NCBI RefSeq assembly: GCF_017814975.1
Contig: NZ_JAGIQA010000002.1
Span: 310,001 to 374,000 of the forward strand
DNA: 64,000 nt
Reading direction: 5' to 3'
Source of the DNA: Cupriavidus consociatus
GTDB taxonomy: Bacteria > Pseudomonadota > Gammaproteobacteria > Burkholderiales > Burkholderiaceae
Shown: one piece after another, positions 42,985 to 53,132 of the stretch
Numbering within the stretch: the first letter of the stretch is position 1
Layout: each line of letters begins with the position of its first letter
Notes under the pieces: generated by a model
What the model was told of the DNA's origin: nothing
What the model saw: the letters and a program-made list of their open reading frames with translations, nothing else
Databases searched by the model: none
Position numbers and translations under genes: made by a program

Positions 42985-43914
42985 ATGACGACCCTCGTTA
43001 TTGCCGAACACGACAACACCCAGCTCAAGGGCGCGACGTACAACACGGTCAGCGCTGCCTTGAAGATCGGCGCACCCGTCCACGTGCTGGTAGCGGGCCT
43101 TGCAGCGCAAGCCGCGGCAGAAGCGGCCAGCCGCATCCAGGGCGCCGACAAGGTCATTCTGGTGGATGCCCCCCACTTTGCCGACGCGCTGGCGGAGAAC
43201 GTCGCGGCGCAGGTGGTCGCGCTGGCGCCTGCATATACGCACATCTTCTTCGCGGCGACACCCTCCGGCAAGAACGTTGCGCCTCGCGTCGCAGCCAGGC
43301 TCGATGTGTCCCAGATCTCCGAGATCGTCACCGTCGAAGCCGCCGACACCTTCAAACGCCCGATCTACGCGGGCAACGCCATCGCGACGGTGCAGTCCAC
43401 CGACGCAGTCGTCGTCGCCACGGTGCGCGCGACGGCCTTCGATGCCGCGCCGGCGGACGGCGGCAACGCGGCGATCGAGCAGGCACCGGCAGTCGGCGAC
43501 AGCGGCCTGTCCAGGTTCGTTCGCCGCGACCTGGTGAAGAGCGACCGACCCGACCTGACGAGCGCCAAGGTAGTGGTGTCTGGCGGACGGGGCCTGGGCA
43601 GTGCCGAGAACTTTGCGCTGCTGAATCCGCTGGCCGAGAAGCTCAACGCTGCCATTGGCGCCTCGCGCGCCGCGGTGGACTCCGGATTCGCGCCGAACGA
43701 CCTGCAGATCGGCCAGACCGGGAAAATTGTCGCGCCCGAGCTGTATATTGCAGTTGGCATTTCCGGTGCCATCCAGCATCTGGCGGGTATGAAGGACTCG
43801 AAGGTGATCGTCGCGGTCAACAAGGATCCGGAAGCACCGATCTTTGGTGTCGCTGACTATGGCATTGTCGGCGATCTGTTTGAAGTGCTTCCTCAGCTGA
43901 CCGGCAACGTCTGA
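42985..43914 (+). CDS. etfA: electron transfer flavoprotein alpha subunit
   Basis: 309 residues. It opens [22 protein letters not shown]. The FAD-binding C-terminal half contains [84 protein letters not shown], the signature of the family. Starts two bases after etfB, so the subunits are co-translated. Last gene of the operon; the following hairpin at 43992 mainly serves the convergent gene. Confidence 0.95.
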   Translation: MTTLVIAEHDNTQLKGATYNTVSAALKIGAPVHVLVAGLAAQAAAEAASRIQGADKVILVDAPHFADALAENVAAQVVALAPAYTHIFFAATPSGKNVAPRVAARLDVSQISEIVTVEAADTFKRPIYAGNAIATVQSTDAVVVATVRATAFDAAPADGGNAAIEQAPAVGDSGLSRFVRRDLVKSDRPDLTSAKVVVSGGRGLGSAENFALLNPLAEKLNAAIGASRAAVDSGFAPNDLQIGQTGKIVAPELYIAVGISGAIQHLAGMKDSKVIVAVNKDPEAPIFGVADYGIVGDLFEVLPQLTGNV

Positions 43915-43991
43915 AGCGGGAATGCGTTAGCACCTTGACGCCCGCATGGGTACGGTGCTTTCTCCTCGCACCCGCTTCGTCTCCCAGCAAA

Positions 43992-44015
43992 AATGGACCT
44001 CAATCGAGGTCCATT
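43992..44015 (-). terminator. terminator between etfA and the convergent amidohydrolase
   Basis: AATGGACCTC and GAGGTCCATT form a perfect 10-bp stem with an AATC loop. On the minus strand five T follow, so it terminates the amidohydrolase transcript; on the plus strand there is no T-run. Confidence 0.8.
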
Positions 44016-44060
44016 CATGCCTGGTGCAGCCGACGGTTCCCCTGCCGGCGCCCAATGGGC

Positions 44061-44858
44061 CTACGTCTCGCGAACCGCTGCCAGGGCAGCCCGGACCATG
44101 CGCTCGACCACGGGCTTGACGCCTTCGGCCAGATCGTCCCGATATTCGAACGGCGCCAGCTCATTCATGTAAGTGGACTGGCACATCTCGAGCTGAATCG
44201 CGTGGATGCCTTGCCCGGGATTACCGTAGTGGCGGGTGATATAGCCGCCCTTGAACCGCCCGTTCGCGACCCAGCTGAAGGGCTGGTCGGACAGCGTCGC
44301 AGTGACCGCCTGGAGGATGTGTGGCGCACAGCTCTTCCCCGAATCCGTACCGAGATTGAGATCGGGCAGCTTGCCGTCGAACAGCCGCGGAAGCTCGCTC
44401 GCAATGGAGTGCCCTTCCCAAAGGAGTACCGCGCCGAATTCCGCCTTCAGCCGCGCGAGTTCACTTTCGAGCTTTGCATGATATGGCAGCCAGTAAGTCT
44501 CCAGGCGTTCCGCAGCAGTGGCAGCATCCGGCCCCTTTTCATTCCGGTACAACGGCTCGCCGCGAAACGTCTCGGTCGGGAACAGCCCCGTCGTGGTCTG
44601 GCCGGGATAAAGGCTCTCGCCCGACGCCGGACGATTCAGGTCCACCACATAGCGGGAGTAGCGGGCGCATAGCACCGACGCACCGATGGCCTCGGCGAAA
44701 GCATAGATGCGGTCCAGGTGCCAGTCGGTGTCCGATACCTCGGCCGCGTGGGGATTCATTTCTGCCTGGATCTCCGGCGGGATTTCCCTACCCAGGTGAG
44801 GGATCGAAATGAGTATGGGCGCCGTGCCCTTTCTGAACTTGTATTGGGTATCGGTCAT
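44061..44858 (-). CDS. hutG: N-formylglutamate amidohydrolase family protein
   Basis: 265-residue zinc amidohydrolase that removes the formyl group from N-formyl-L-glutamate, the last step of one histidine route. Landmarks are APILISIPHLGREIPPEI, DTDWHLDRIYAFAEAIGASVLCARYSRYVVDLNRP, LLWEGHSIASELP and the GGYITRHYGNPGQGIHAIQLEMCQSTYMNE metal and substrate region. GAGGAAAC precedes the ATG at 44858; the frame runs back to 44915. It lies alone on the minus strand between the ETF operon and a divergent MFS gene. With HutD it gives the locus a partial histidine-utilisation look, but the upstream hut enzymes are missing, so the real substrate may be another N-formyl or related amino acid. Confidence 0.85.
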   Translation of the reverse strand: MTDTQYKFRKGTAPILISIPHLGREIPPEIQAEMNPHAAEVSDTDWHLDRIYAFAEAIGASVLCARYSRYVVDLNRPASGESLYPGQTTTGLFPTETFRGEPLYRNEKGPDAATAAERLETYWLPYHAKLESELARLKAEFGAVLLWEGHSIASELPRLFDGKLPDLNLGTDSGKSCAPHILQAVTATLSDQPFSWVANGRFKGGYITRHYGNPGQGIHAIQLEMCQSTYMNELAPFEYRDDLAEGVKPVVERMVRAALAAVRET

Positions 44859-45114
44859 CGCATTGTTTCCTCGCAAACGGGCACAGGCCTCGAACTTCGA
44901 CCATAGGTCGGCCAAAAGGATCCCGCCGGATCATTAGCCGCGATGAAGCTCTGCATCACGACTGCTGATCCAGATACCGCAGCACCGAACCCGGCGCAGA
45001 GAATATCTTGCGGGTAGCGCGGGCGCGATGCTGGTGAACAGGGCGAGCCCGCTGGCCCGACCGTCGTTTCCCATCCCGGGCACAATCCAAGAAACCTACC
45101 AGCCAGCAATACCA

Positions 45115-46413
45115 ATGTTCCCCCGAGACCTGCCGAATTCCGTCGCAACGGAAAATCCGGAGGCTGACCGTCCAGGTCCGCTGTCCGAAGCCTCTCTGCT
45201 TGGTGCCGTCCACAACAGCCCGCCTTCCGGGGCGGCGGTGGTCACGTGCCCATCCGCCAGTGTATATCCGGGACTCCTCGGACTGCTTGCGGCTTACGGG
45301 GTGTTCATCGTAGGTAACGGGCTTTTCACCAGCGCGATCCCGTTCCAGATGCTGCGCTTCAACGCGCCAACCACGCTGATCGGCGTGGTCCAGTCCTGCT
45401 ACTACGGCGGCTTCATTCTGGGCGCATTCTTCACCCGCGCACTGATCGAGCGCATTGGCCAGCATCGTGCATTCGTAGCGTTCGCTGCCACGGCATCGCT
45501 GTTTGCGATGGCCTTCTCCTTGTCCGACTCCACACTCAGCCTCTGTGCCTTCCGCCTGGGAACCGGATTCGCGCTGATGGGCATCTATACCACGGTGGAG
45601 AGCTGGCTCAACGGCTCGGTGCCGAACTCGATGCGCGGCAGCGTCTTCGGTTCCTATCAGGCCATCAACTTCCTGGCCGTGGGCGCTGGCCAGCTCCTGC
45701 TGAATGTCGGTGCGCCAGGCAGCCAGGCACAACTCCTTCTCGTCATTGCGCTATTCACCGCCGCGGTGCTGCCGATCACGATCATGCAAGGATGGCCGTC
45801 ACGGGTGCCGGACAAGCGCCTTGCAAGGACCGATGCCAACGCGTGGACCGACAGCGTGCGCGACATGATGCACAAGGCGCCTGTCGCCGTGCCCGGTTGC
45901 ATTCTCGCCGGCCTTCTTTATGGCACCTTCTACTCCCTGATGCCGGTGTACCTTGCCCGCAGCGGGTTTTCGATCGCGGAACTTTCCCTGGTAACCGGTG
46001 GTTCGCTCATGTGCGCCCTGTTCAGCCAATGGCCAGTCGGAAGGCTATCGGACCGCATGAACCGATGCGCGCTCTCCGCCCGGCTGGCCGTAGGCTCGGC
46101 TTGCGTGAGCTTGCCACCTGTCATCATGGAGTCGTCCTGGCTCGCCACGGCGTCGACATTCCTGTTTGTCGCAATGACTTTCACGCAATACGGCCTGATC
46201 GCCTCGCACGTCAACGATCGCACGTCGCCGGAGCATCGGGTAGCACTCAGCGCCATGCTGATCATCCTCTTCTCCATCGGTGGCCTCATTGGGCCGGCGC
46301 TGGTTTCAGCGATGATGACCGAGTTCGGACAGAACGCCTTGCACCTCTTCAATGCCGCGGCATCGCTGTCGCTGGCCTGCTTCACCTGGGACGAAAGCCG
46401 GCGTACCAGGTAA
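45115..46413 (+). CDS. MFS transporter, UMF2/YcaD-like
   Basis: 432-residue inner-membrane permease. After a hydrophilic N-terminus of about 50 residues it has twelve hydrophobic segments. The family signature is GVVQSCYYGGFILGAFFTRALIERIGQHRAFVAF followed by GTGFALMGIYTTVESWLNGSVPNSMRGSVFGSYQAINFLAVGAGQLLL, close to YcaD-type members. Substrate unknown; a catabolite or small amine is plausible from the location. The start is uncertain: the ATG at 45115 is chosen as the closer of two in-frame candidates (the other at 45028), neither with a strong ribosome binding site. Divergent from the amidohydrolase gene. Confidence 0.82.
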   Translation: MFPRDLPNSVATENPEADRPGPLSEASLLGAVHNSPPSGAAVVTCPSASVYPGLLGLLAAYGVFIVGNGLFTSAIPFQMLRFNAPTTLIGVVQSCYYGGFILGAFFTRALIERIGQHRAFVAFAATASLFAMAFSLSDSTLSLCAFRLGTGFALMGIYTTVESWLNGSVPNSMRGSVFGSYQAINFLAVGAGQLLLNVGAPGSQAQLLLVIALFTAAVLPITIMQGWPSRVPDKRLARTDANAWTDSVRDMMHKAPVAVPGCILAGLLYGTFYSLMPVYLARSGFSIAELSLVTGGSLMCALFSQWPVGRLSDRMNRCALSARLAVGSACVSLPPVIMESSWLATASTFLFVAMTFTQYGLIASHVNDRTSPEHRVALSAMLIILFSIGGLIGPALVSAMMTEFGQNALHLFNAAASLSLACFTWDESRRTR

Positions 46414-46600
46414 CTGCCTGCACCCCTGCGCACAACGCGTCGCAGGGCTCCGATGCACCTCCAGGGCGCCTCATGCCTCCGTGGCGCCCCAACTTGGGGG
46501 ACAAAACAAGGCTTTCTGAATTCTGTCATTAGCCTTCTTAATACTGGTGCTGCAAGCTGGTGCGATGGCCTAGCATCTCCTCTACTAACGAGGAGACATC

Positions 46601-47560
46601 GTGAACGAGTTGCGGTTTGACGTGCGCTCTCTGCGTGTATTTGAAGCGGTAGCCAGGAGCGGCAGTGTGTCCATGGCGGCAAGCAAGCTTGGCGTCACGC
46701 AGTCAGCCGTGTCGCAGGCCATCATGCAGATCGAGGAACTGCTCGGCACCAAGGTGCTCGACCGCGCGCGCCGGCCGATGAAGCTGACGCCCGCCGGCAT
46801 GGCGCTGCGGCGCCACGGGCATAACGTCGTCGATGAGATGGACCGGCTGCTGGCACTGGTTCGCGCATCGGACCTTGTCAATCGCCCGGAGATCCGCATC
46901 GGCATGGTCGACTCGTACGCGGCAACCGTCGGGCCAGCCGTCATCAAGGAAGCCATCCAGAAGGGAAACCAGGTGCTGCTTTGGTCCGGCCTGGCCGACA
47001 GCCACGCGCAAGCGCTGCTGCAGCGGCAACTCGACCTGATTGTCACCTCGGATCCGATGGATGACAGCGAGAACCTGGTGCGACGGCCATTGTTCACCGA
47101 GCCGTTCGTCATCGTGCTGCCCGCCGCCCGACGCAGCCAGTTTCGCGACGGCGACCTGCGACAACTGGCGCGCGAGCTTCCGCTGGTGCGCTTCAGCACC
47201 AGATCTCACTACGGTGCCCTCACGGAGCGCTATCTGCGACGCTGCGGCATTACCGCAAAGCGGCATATCGAGATCGATGCCTCCGACCTGGTGCTGGCGA
47301 TGGTGACCGCCGACCTCGGCTGGGCCATCACCACACCTCTTGTCCTCTTGCAGAACCGCGCGCATCTCGACAATGTGCACATCCTGCCGATCAAGGGCCC
47401 GCCCCTGGCGCGGACGATCTACCAGATATCACGTGCCGGCGAATATGAGGAGACCGGAGAGTTCTTCTACCAGGCGAGCCGCCATGTCCTTGCTGACAAC
47501 GTTCTTGCCGAGATTGCCAGCGTCATGCCGGCGGTCGGTGCCACATTGCATCTCAACTAG
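46601..47560 (+). CDS. LysR-type regulator B
   Basis: 319 residues; winged helix at about 5-65 (FDVRSLRVFEAVARSGSVSMAASKLGVTQSAVSQAIMQIEELLG). The effector domain is paralogous to that of the LysR at 38712 (IRIGMVDSYAATVGPAVIKEAI). The GTG start at 46601 is preceded by GAGGAGACATC, a strong site. It is transcribed together with, not away from, the FAD oxidoreductase 20 bases downstream, unusual for a LysR gene. It probably regulates its own operon and perhaps the MFS gene upstream. Confidence 0.88.
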   Translation: MNELRFDVRSLRVFEAVARSGSVSMAASKLGVTQSAVSQAIMQIEELLGTKVLDRARRPMKLTPAGMALRRHGHNVVDEMDRLLALVRASDLVNRPEIRIGMVDSYAATVGPAVIKEAIQKGNQVLLWSGLADSHAQALLQRQLDLIVTSDPMDDSENLVRRPLFTEPFVIVLPAARRSQFRDGDLRQLARELPLVRFSTRSHYGALTERYLRRCGITAKRHIEIDASDLVLAMVTADLGWAITTPLVLLQNRAHLDNVHILPIKGPPLARTIYQISRAGEYEETGEFFYQASRHVLADNVLAEIASVMPAVGATLHLN

Positions 47561-47580
47561 TCATTCCGAACTGAAGATCT

Positions 47581-48894
47581 ATGTCATCCATTGATTCATC
47601 CGTCGGCATGTACCCGACATACCAGCAGCGCTCTGGCTGGAACGCCATGTTGCCGCCGCGGCGGCCGCGAACTTTGGCGGCCACACGCCGGTTTGGCATT
47701 ATCGTGATCGGCGGCGGCTATACCGGTCTTGCCGCGGCGCGGCGCGTTGCGGAATTGCGCCCCAACGAGCAAGTGCTGGTGCTGGAAGCCGCCACGGTCG
47801 GTGAAGGATCTTCCGGCCGCAACTCCGGCTTCATCATCAACGTGCCGCACAACACCAGGATGGGTGGCCATACCAGTCCCGTCGAAGTCGCCCGCAAGCA
47901 GATCCGCATGTACGACGCCGGGCTGCGCTGGCTCGAGCAGGCAGTGCGCGAACACGGCATTGATTGCGGCTGGAATCCGATCGGCAAATTCCATGCGGCA
48001 GCCAGCGAGGCAGGAGTGGAAAACCTCCAGGCCACGCTAAGCCAATACCGCGACTGGGGCGTGGCCTACACGGAGTTCGACCGGTCCGCGCTTGAACAGA
48101 AGCTTGGCACCAGCTATTACCGATACGGCTATCACGCGCCGAACAACGTCTTTGTCCAGCCCGCGGCGCTGATCCGGGGACTCGCAGATTCCCTGCCGGC
48201 CAATGTCCTGCTGGCGGAGAACGAGCCCGTGGTCTCGCTGAGCCATGCCGCACCCTTCAAGGTCAGGACGATCCGCGCGGAGTACACCGCCGATCGCGTC
48301 ATGCTCGCCAACAACGGCTTCGCCAAAGCGCTTGGCATTCTGCGCGACCGGCTCATCACCATTTTCACCTACGCCGCCGTGACACCCCGGCTGCCGGAGG
48401 CCGAGCTCGCAAAACTCGGCGACGCCGCCGAATGGGGAGTCATCCCTGCCAACCGGCTCGGCACGACACTGCGCCGCATTCGGGACGGGCGCTTCATGGT
48501 GCGCAGTGCGTACTCGTATGAACGTGAGCAATCGTCGAGCGAAACGCTGGCCTTGCTGACGCAAAGCTATCAGCGCCGCTATCCCGATATGCGTTCCCAC
48601 CAGTTCGAGTACGTCTGGGGCGGAACAACGGCTTTGACACGCAATGGCGCCACGTTTTTCGGGCAGATCAAGCCGGGACTCTTCGCTTCACTGGGCTGCA
48701 ATGGCGCCGGCGTTCTCAAGGGCAGCACGTACGGCAGGCTGCTTGGCGAACTGGCCCTCGACGAGCATTCCTCGTACCTGGCCGATGCACTCAGCCTGGA
48801 AGGACCCAGCTGGCTGCCGCCGGAGCCGTTCCGGCGCATCGGCGTCGTATCTGCCATCCGATACCAGGCTTCGCAAGCGGGCCCTGAACGCTAG
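47581..48894 (+). CDS. FAD-dependent oxidoreductase, PuuB/gamma-glutamylputrescine oxidase-like
   Basis: 437-residue flavoprotein. The dinucleotide fold is at 38-70 (FGIIVIGGGYTGLAAARRVAELRP) followed by VLEAATVGEGSSGRNSGFIIN, the SGRNSGF element typical of PuuB and OrdL amine oxidases. The late YVWGGTTALTRNGATFFGQIKPGLFASLGCNGAGVLKGS is the family's FAD-contacting region. The predicted reaction is oxidation of a primary or secondary amine on a small acid, giving an imine that hydrolyses to an aldehyde or keto acid. A RidA gene 28 bases downstream would speed that hydrolysis. Substrate not determined; amino acids or putrescine derivatives are candidates. Confidence 0.85.
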   Translation: MSSIDSSVGMYPTYQQRSGWNAMLPPRRPRTLAATRRFGIIVIGGGYTGLAAARRVAELRPNEQVLVLEAATVGEGSSGRNSGFIINVPHNTRMGGHTSPVEVARKQIRMYDAGLRWLEQAVREHGIDCGWNPIGKFHAAASEAGVENLQATLSQYRDWGVAYTEFDRSALEQKLGTSYYRYGYHAPNNVFVQPAALIRGLADSLPANVLLAENEPVVSLSHAAPFKVRTIRAEYTADRVMLANNGFAKALGILRDRLITIFTYAAVTPRLPEAELAKLGDAAEWGVIPANRLGTTLRRIRDGRFMVRSAYSYEREQSSSETLALLTQSYQRRYPDMRSHQFEYVWGGTTALTRNGATFFGQIKPGLFASLGCNGAGVLKGSTYGRLLGELALDEHSSYLADALSLEGPSWLPPEPFRRIGVVSAIRYQASQAGPER

Positions 48895-48922
48895 ATTTCA
48901 ACCACCACACCGAGAAACCGAT

Positions 48923-49276
48923 ATGCCTGACATTCATCGTAGTCATGTAGGAAAGCGCTTGTCCCAGGCCGCCGTGCACCAGGGCGTGCTGTACCTCGCA
49001 GGCCAGGTGCCTAGCGACATCTCGCAGGACATGGCGGGGCAAACCCGCCAGGTGCTGGCATCGGTGGACGCGCTGCTGGCCGAGCACGGCTCGGACAAAT
49101 CCCGCATCCTGTCCTGCCAGATCTTCCTCACCGATATGTCGCAAGTTGCGGCGATGAACGAAGTCTGGGATGCATGGGTGATCCCGGGCCATACCCCGCC
49201 ACGCGCGACAGTCGGCGCTACGCTCGCGTCGCCTGACAAGCTTATCGAGGTGGTCATCGTGGCGGCTGCTGGTTGA
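48923..49276 (+). CDS. RidA family imine/enamine deaminase
   Basis: 117-residue protein of the YjgF/Rid family (VHQGVLYLAGQVPSDISQDMAGQTRQVLASVDALLAEHGSDKSRIL, then IFLTDMSQVAAMNEVWDAWVIPGHTPPRATVGATLASPDKLIEVVIVAA). Arg in PPRATV sits where RidA binds the imine carboxylate. Such proteins hydrolyse reactive imines released by amino-acid oxidases. It directly follows the FAD oxidase gene, a pairing that fits the oxidase producing an imino acid. The frame runs far upstream; the ATG at 48923 gives the normal family length. Confidence 0.9.
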   Translation: MPDIHRSHVGKRLSQAAVHQGVLYLAGQVPSDISQDMAGQTRQVLASVDALLAEHGSDKSRILSCQIFLTDMSQVAAMNEVWDAWVIPGHTPPRATVGATLASPDKLIEVVIVAAAG

Positions 49277-49319
49277 GCGGACCAGGAACGCCAAGCGAGC
49301 GCCTCTTCAGGAGTAGCAG

Positions 49320-49505
49320 ATGACAGTCAACATGCCTTCCCTCAACAGCGTGACCGGACGTGAGCCCGGCAATCGATACGCCAGGAATACTCGGCCCTAT
49401 ATGGCGAGCAATAACGCAGTGCGCAGGAAACCATCGGAAGTCCTGATGCACAACTCGAACGACCGTCCCGATGTCGCCGACATCGCCGTGCTGGGCTACA
49501 ACTGA
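49320..49505 (+). CDS. possible small protein, 61 residues
   Basis: Begins MTVNMPSLNSVTGREPGNRYARNTRPYMASN and ends DVADIAVLGYN. A strong ribosome binding site, AGGAGTAGCAG, lies just before the ATG, and the frame starts 43 bases after the ridA stop. Composition is hydrophilic with several Asn and Arg, no signal peptide or helix for a membrane. No family recognised. It could be a real last gene of the oxidase-ridA operon or a relic. Confidence 0.45.
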   Translation: MTVNMPSLNSVTGREPGNRYARNTRPYMASNNAVRRKPSEVLMHNSNDRPDVADIAVLGYN

Positions 49506-49753
49506 GCACAGCGGCCCCATCTTGGGGACGGCCGAGACCAAGTCCGGTTCATGCAACATGGTTCCGGGAGGCGCCCTGCGCCTCGTGCGATGCATTGAGG
49601 CGGCAAGACGCGCCCGGGGACAGCGCCTTGATCGAGGCCGCCGGGCTGAGTACATGGCAAGCAGAAGGTCGCTGTCAACATGTGGCGCATGCGCTGGCTG
49701 CGTCGCGCGCTGTCCGTGCGTGCTACAGTGCCGCATCGAACGGACAAGACCGG

Positions 49754-49972
49754 ATGACACTCTGCACTGCCTGCCAGGCCATCGAACGCCACCGCCGCGG
49801 CGCCCCCGGGCATGCCGCGCTGCGCATTACCGATACCCAACGCATCAAGCCGCCCGGGTCAGCCGCCGTGACCATCAGCACCTTTGTGTGCCAGGACTGC
49901 GGCGCGCGCTGGACTTACCGGGACCAGAAAAAGGGCACGGAGCAAGGCTGGGAAGTGCAGCCGGACACTTAA
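49754..49972 (+). CDS. small zinc-ribbon protein, 72 residues
   Basis: Product MTLCTACQAIERHRRGAPGH, then TISTFVCQDCGARWTYRDQKKGTEQGW. Two Cys-x2-Cys pairs (CTAC and CQDC), 45 residues apart, make a single zinc ribbon. It is cytoplasmic, with no other domain. The ATG at 49754 begins the first Cys knuckle; the upstream frame looks non-coding. A hairpin with A/T flanks follows the stop. Function unknown. Confidence 0.7.
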   Translation: MTLCTACQAIERHRRGAPGHAALRITDTQRIKPPGSAAVTISTFVCQDCGARWTYRDQKKGTEQGWEVQPDT

Positions 49973-49985
49973 TCCAGCCCGGAAA

Positions 49986-50018
49986 AGAAAAAACCCCGGG
50001 GACTTCGTACCCGGGGTT
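49986..50018 (-). terminator. terminator of the isocitrate dehydrogenase gene
   Basis: AACCCCGGG and CCCGGGGTT form a stem with a nine-base loop; on the minus strand it runs into a T-rich tract (plus-strand A-run at 49988-49993). It also lies 13 bases after the convergent zinc-ribbon stop. A second GC-rich hairpin follows at 50028-50048. Confidence 0.85.
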
Positions 50019-50053
50019 GCGTCCCTGCCGGCCCGCCATGCGGGCCGGTCCGA

Positions 50054-52291
<2,238 letters not shown>

Positions 52292-52572
52292 TGCTTCTCT
52301 CAGATCCTCTATCGGTGGGTGGGATATCTGCCTGCCGGGCTGTGGGGTCCCTGGCAGGGCAACAAACTCAAACTAGGCGAAAAATAGAATTTTGCCTCAG
52401 TTTGCTTTCAGGAGTCTGAAAACCACCGTTTTTTGCGCGGCAATCGGGCAGAAAATCGGGCCCGCGCCCGGCCTGTGGCGCCCGATTTCGCCGGTTGCAC
52501 CCGAACGGTGCCGGCCAGGCCCCCAAATTGACATTTCGGGACAACCTGTCGCCCGGGCCGCCAACCTCCGAA

Positions 52573-53007
52573 GTGCGCCCGACGTATCACGCTTTTGTGC
52601 TGGAAGGCGCCAGCCGCGCCATCGGCGACTTCAACATGATCGACGCCAGCCATGGCCTGATCATCGAGCGCGACAACGGCGAGGGCACGCCGGACAAGGG
52701 CTGCCCGGCCGGGCAGAAGCGGCCGGATTGCTTCGATAATGTGGCGAAGTTCAAGCGTGTCTACAAGGTCGAACTGACCGACGCCAATGCCGGCGGGCCG
52801 GTGCGCAAGATCGGCTATGTCGACTTGCTGCGCATTGCCGACCCGCGCAAGCTGGCGCGCAAGCTGCTGACCGACGGGGTGCTGGCGTTCCCGTTCTTCA
52901 CCATCGAGGACGTCGAGGTGGTCGACGCCACGCATATCGTGGTCGGCAACGACAACAACCTGCCCTTCAGCAGCAGCCGCGAACCGAATCGCGCGGATGA
53001 CAATGAG
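52573..53007 (+). pseudogene. truncated phytase-like esterase gene
   Basis: A reading frame giving YHAFVLEGASRAIGDFNMIDASHGLIIERDNGEG and later VDLLRIADPRKLARK, FPFFTIEDVEVVDATHIVVGNDNNLPFSSSREPNRADDNE. This is the C-terminal half of the esterase-like activity of phytase family, which normally continues EF(I/V)LLR to the end. The N-terminal part is missing, no start codon with ribosome binding site fits, and the similarity breaks at 53007 where a GC-rich repeat begins. So it is a gene remnant truncated at both ends. Confidence 0.75.
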
Positions 53008-53114
53008 CGGGAGAGGGGTTGGAGGAGAGGGCCGGCGCGTGGCAAGCACGACGCCGCGTCACTTCGTGGCAACGCTGCCCTCTCCCCCGCCCCTCTCCCT
53101 GAGGGAGAGGGGAG
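53007..53114. repeat. GC-rich inverted-repeat element, copy 1
   Basis: GGGAGAGGGG-type left arm (53007-53031), a core containing GCGTCACTTCGT, then a right arm of CCCTCTCCC and CCCTCTCCCTGAGGGAGAGGG (53078-53114). The arms and the core match, in reverse orientation, the element at 59651-59776. It abuts the pseudogene on one side and the chemotaxis receptor stop on the other. Confidence 0.75.
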
Positions 53115-53132
53115 AAAACCGGCGGCTCGCCT

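Noticed and set aside
41630..44858. A histidine-utilisation operon
   Set aside because: Only HutD and a HutG-type enzyme are present; histidase, urocanase and imidazolonepropionase are absent.
53007..53114. Insertion sequence
   Set aside because: No transposase frame; only a short inverted-repeat element.
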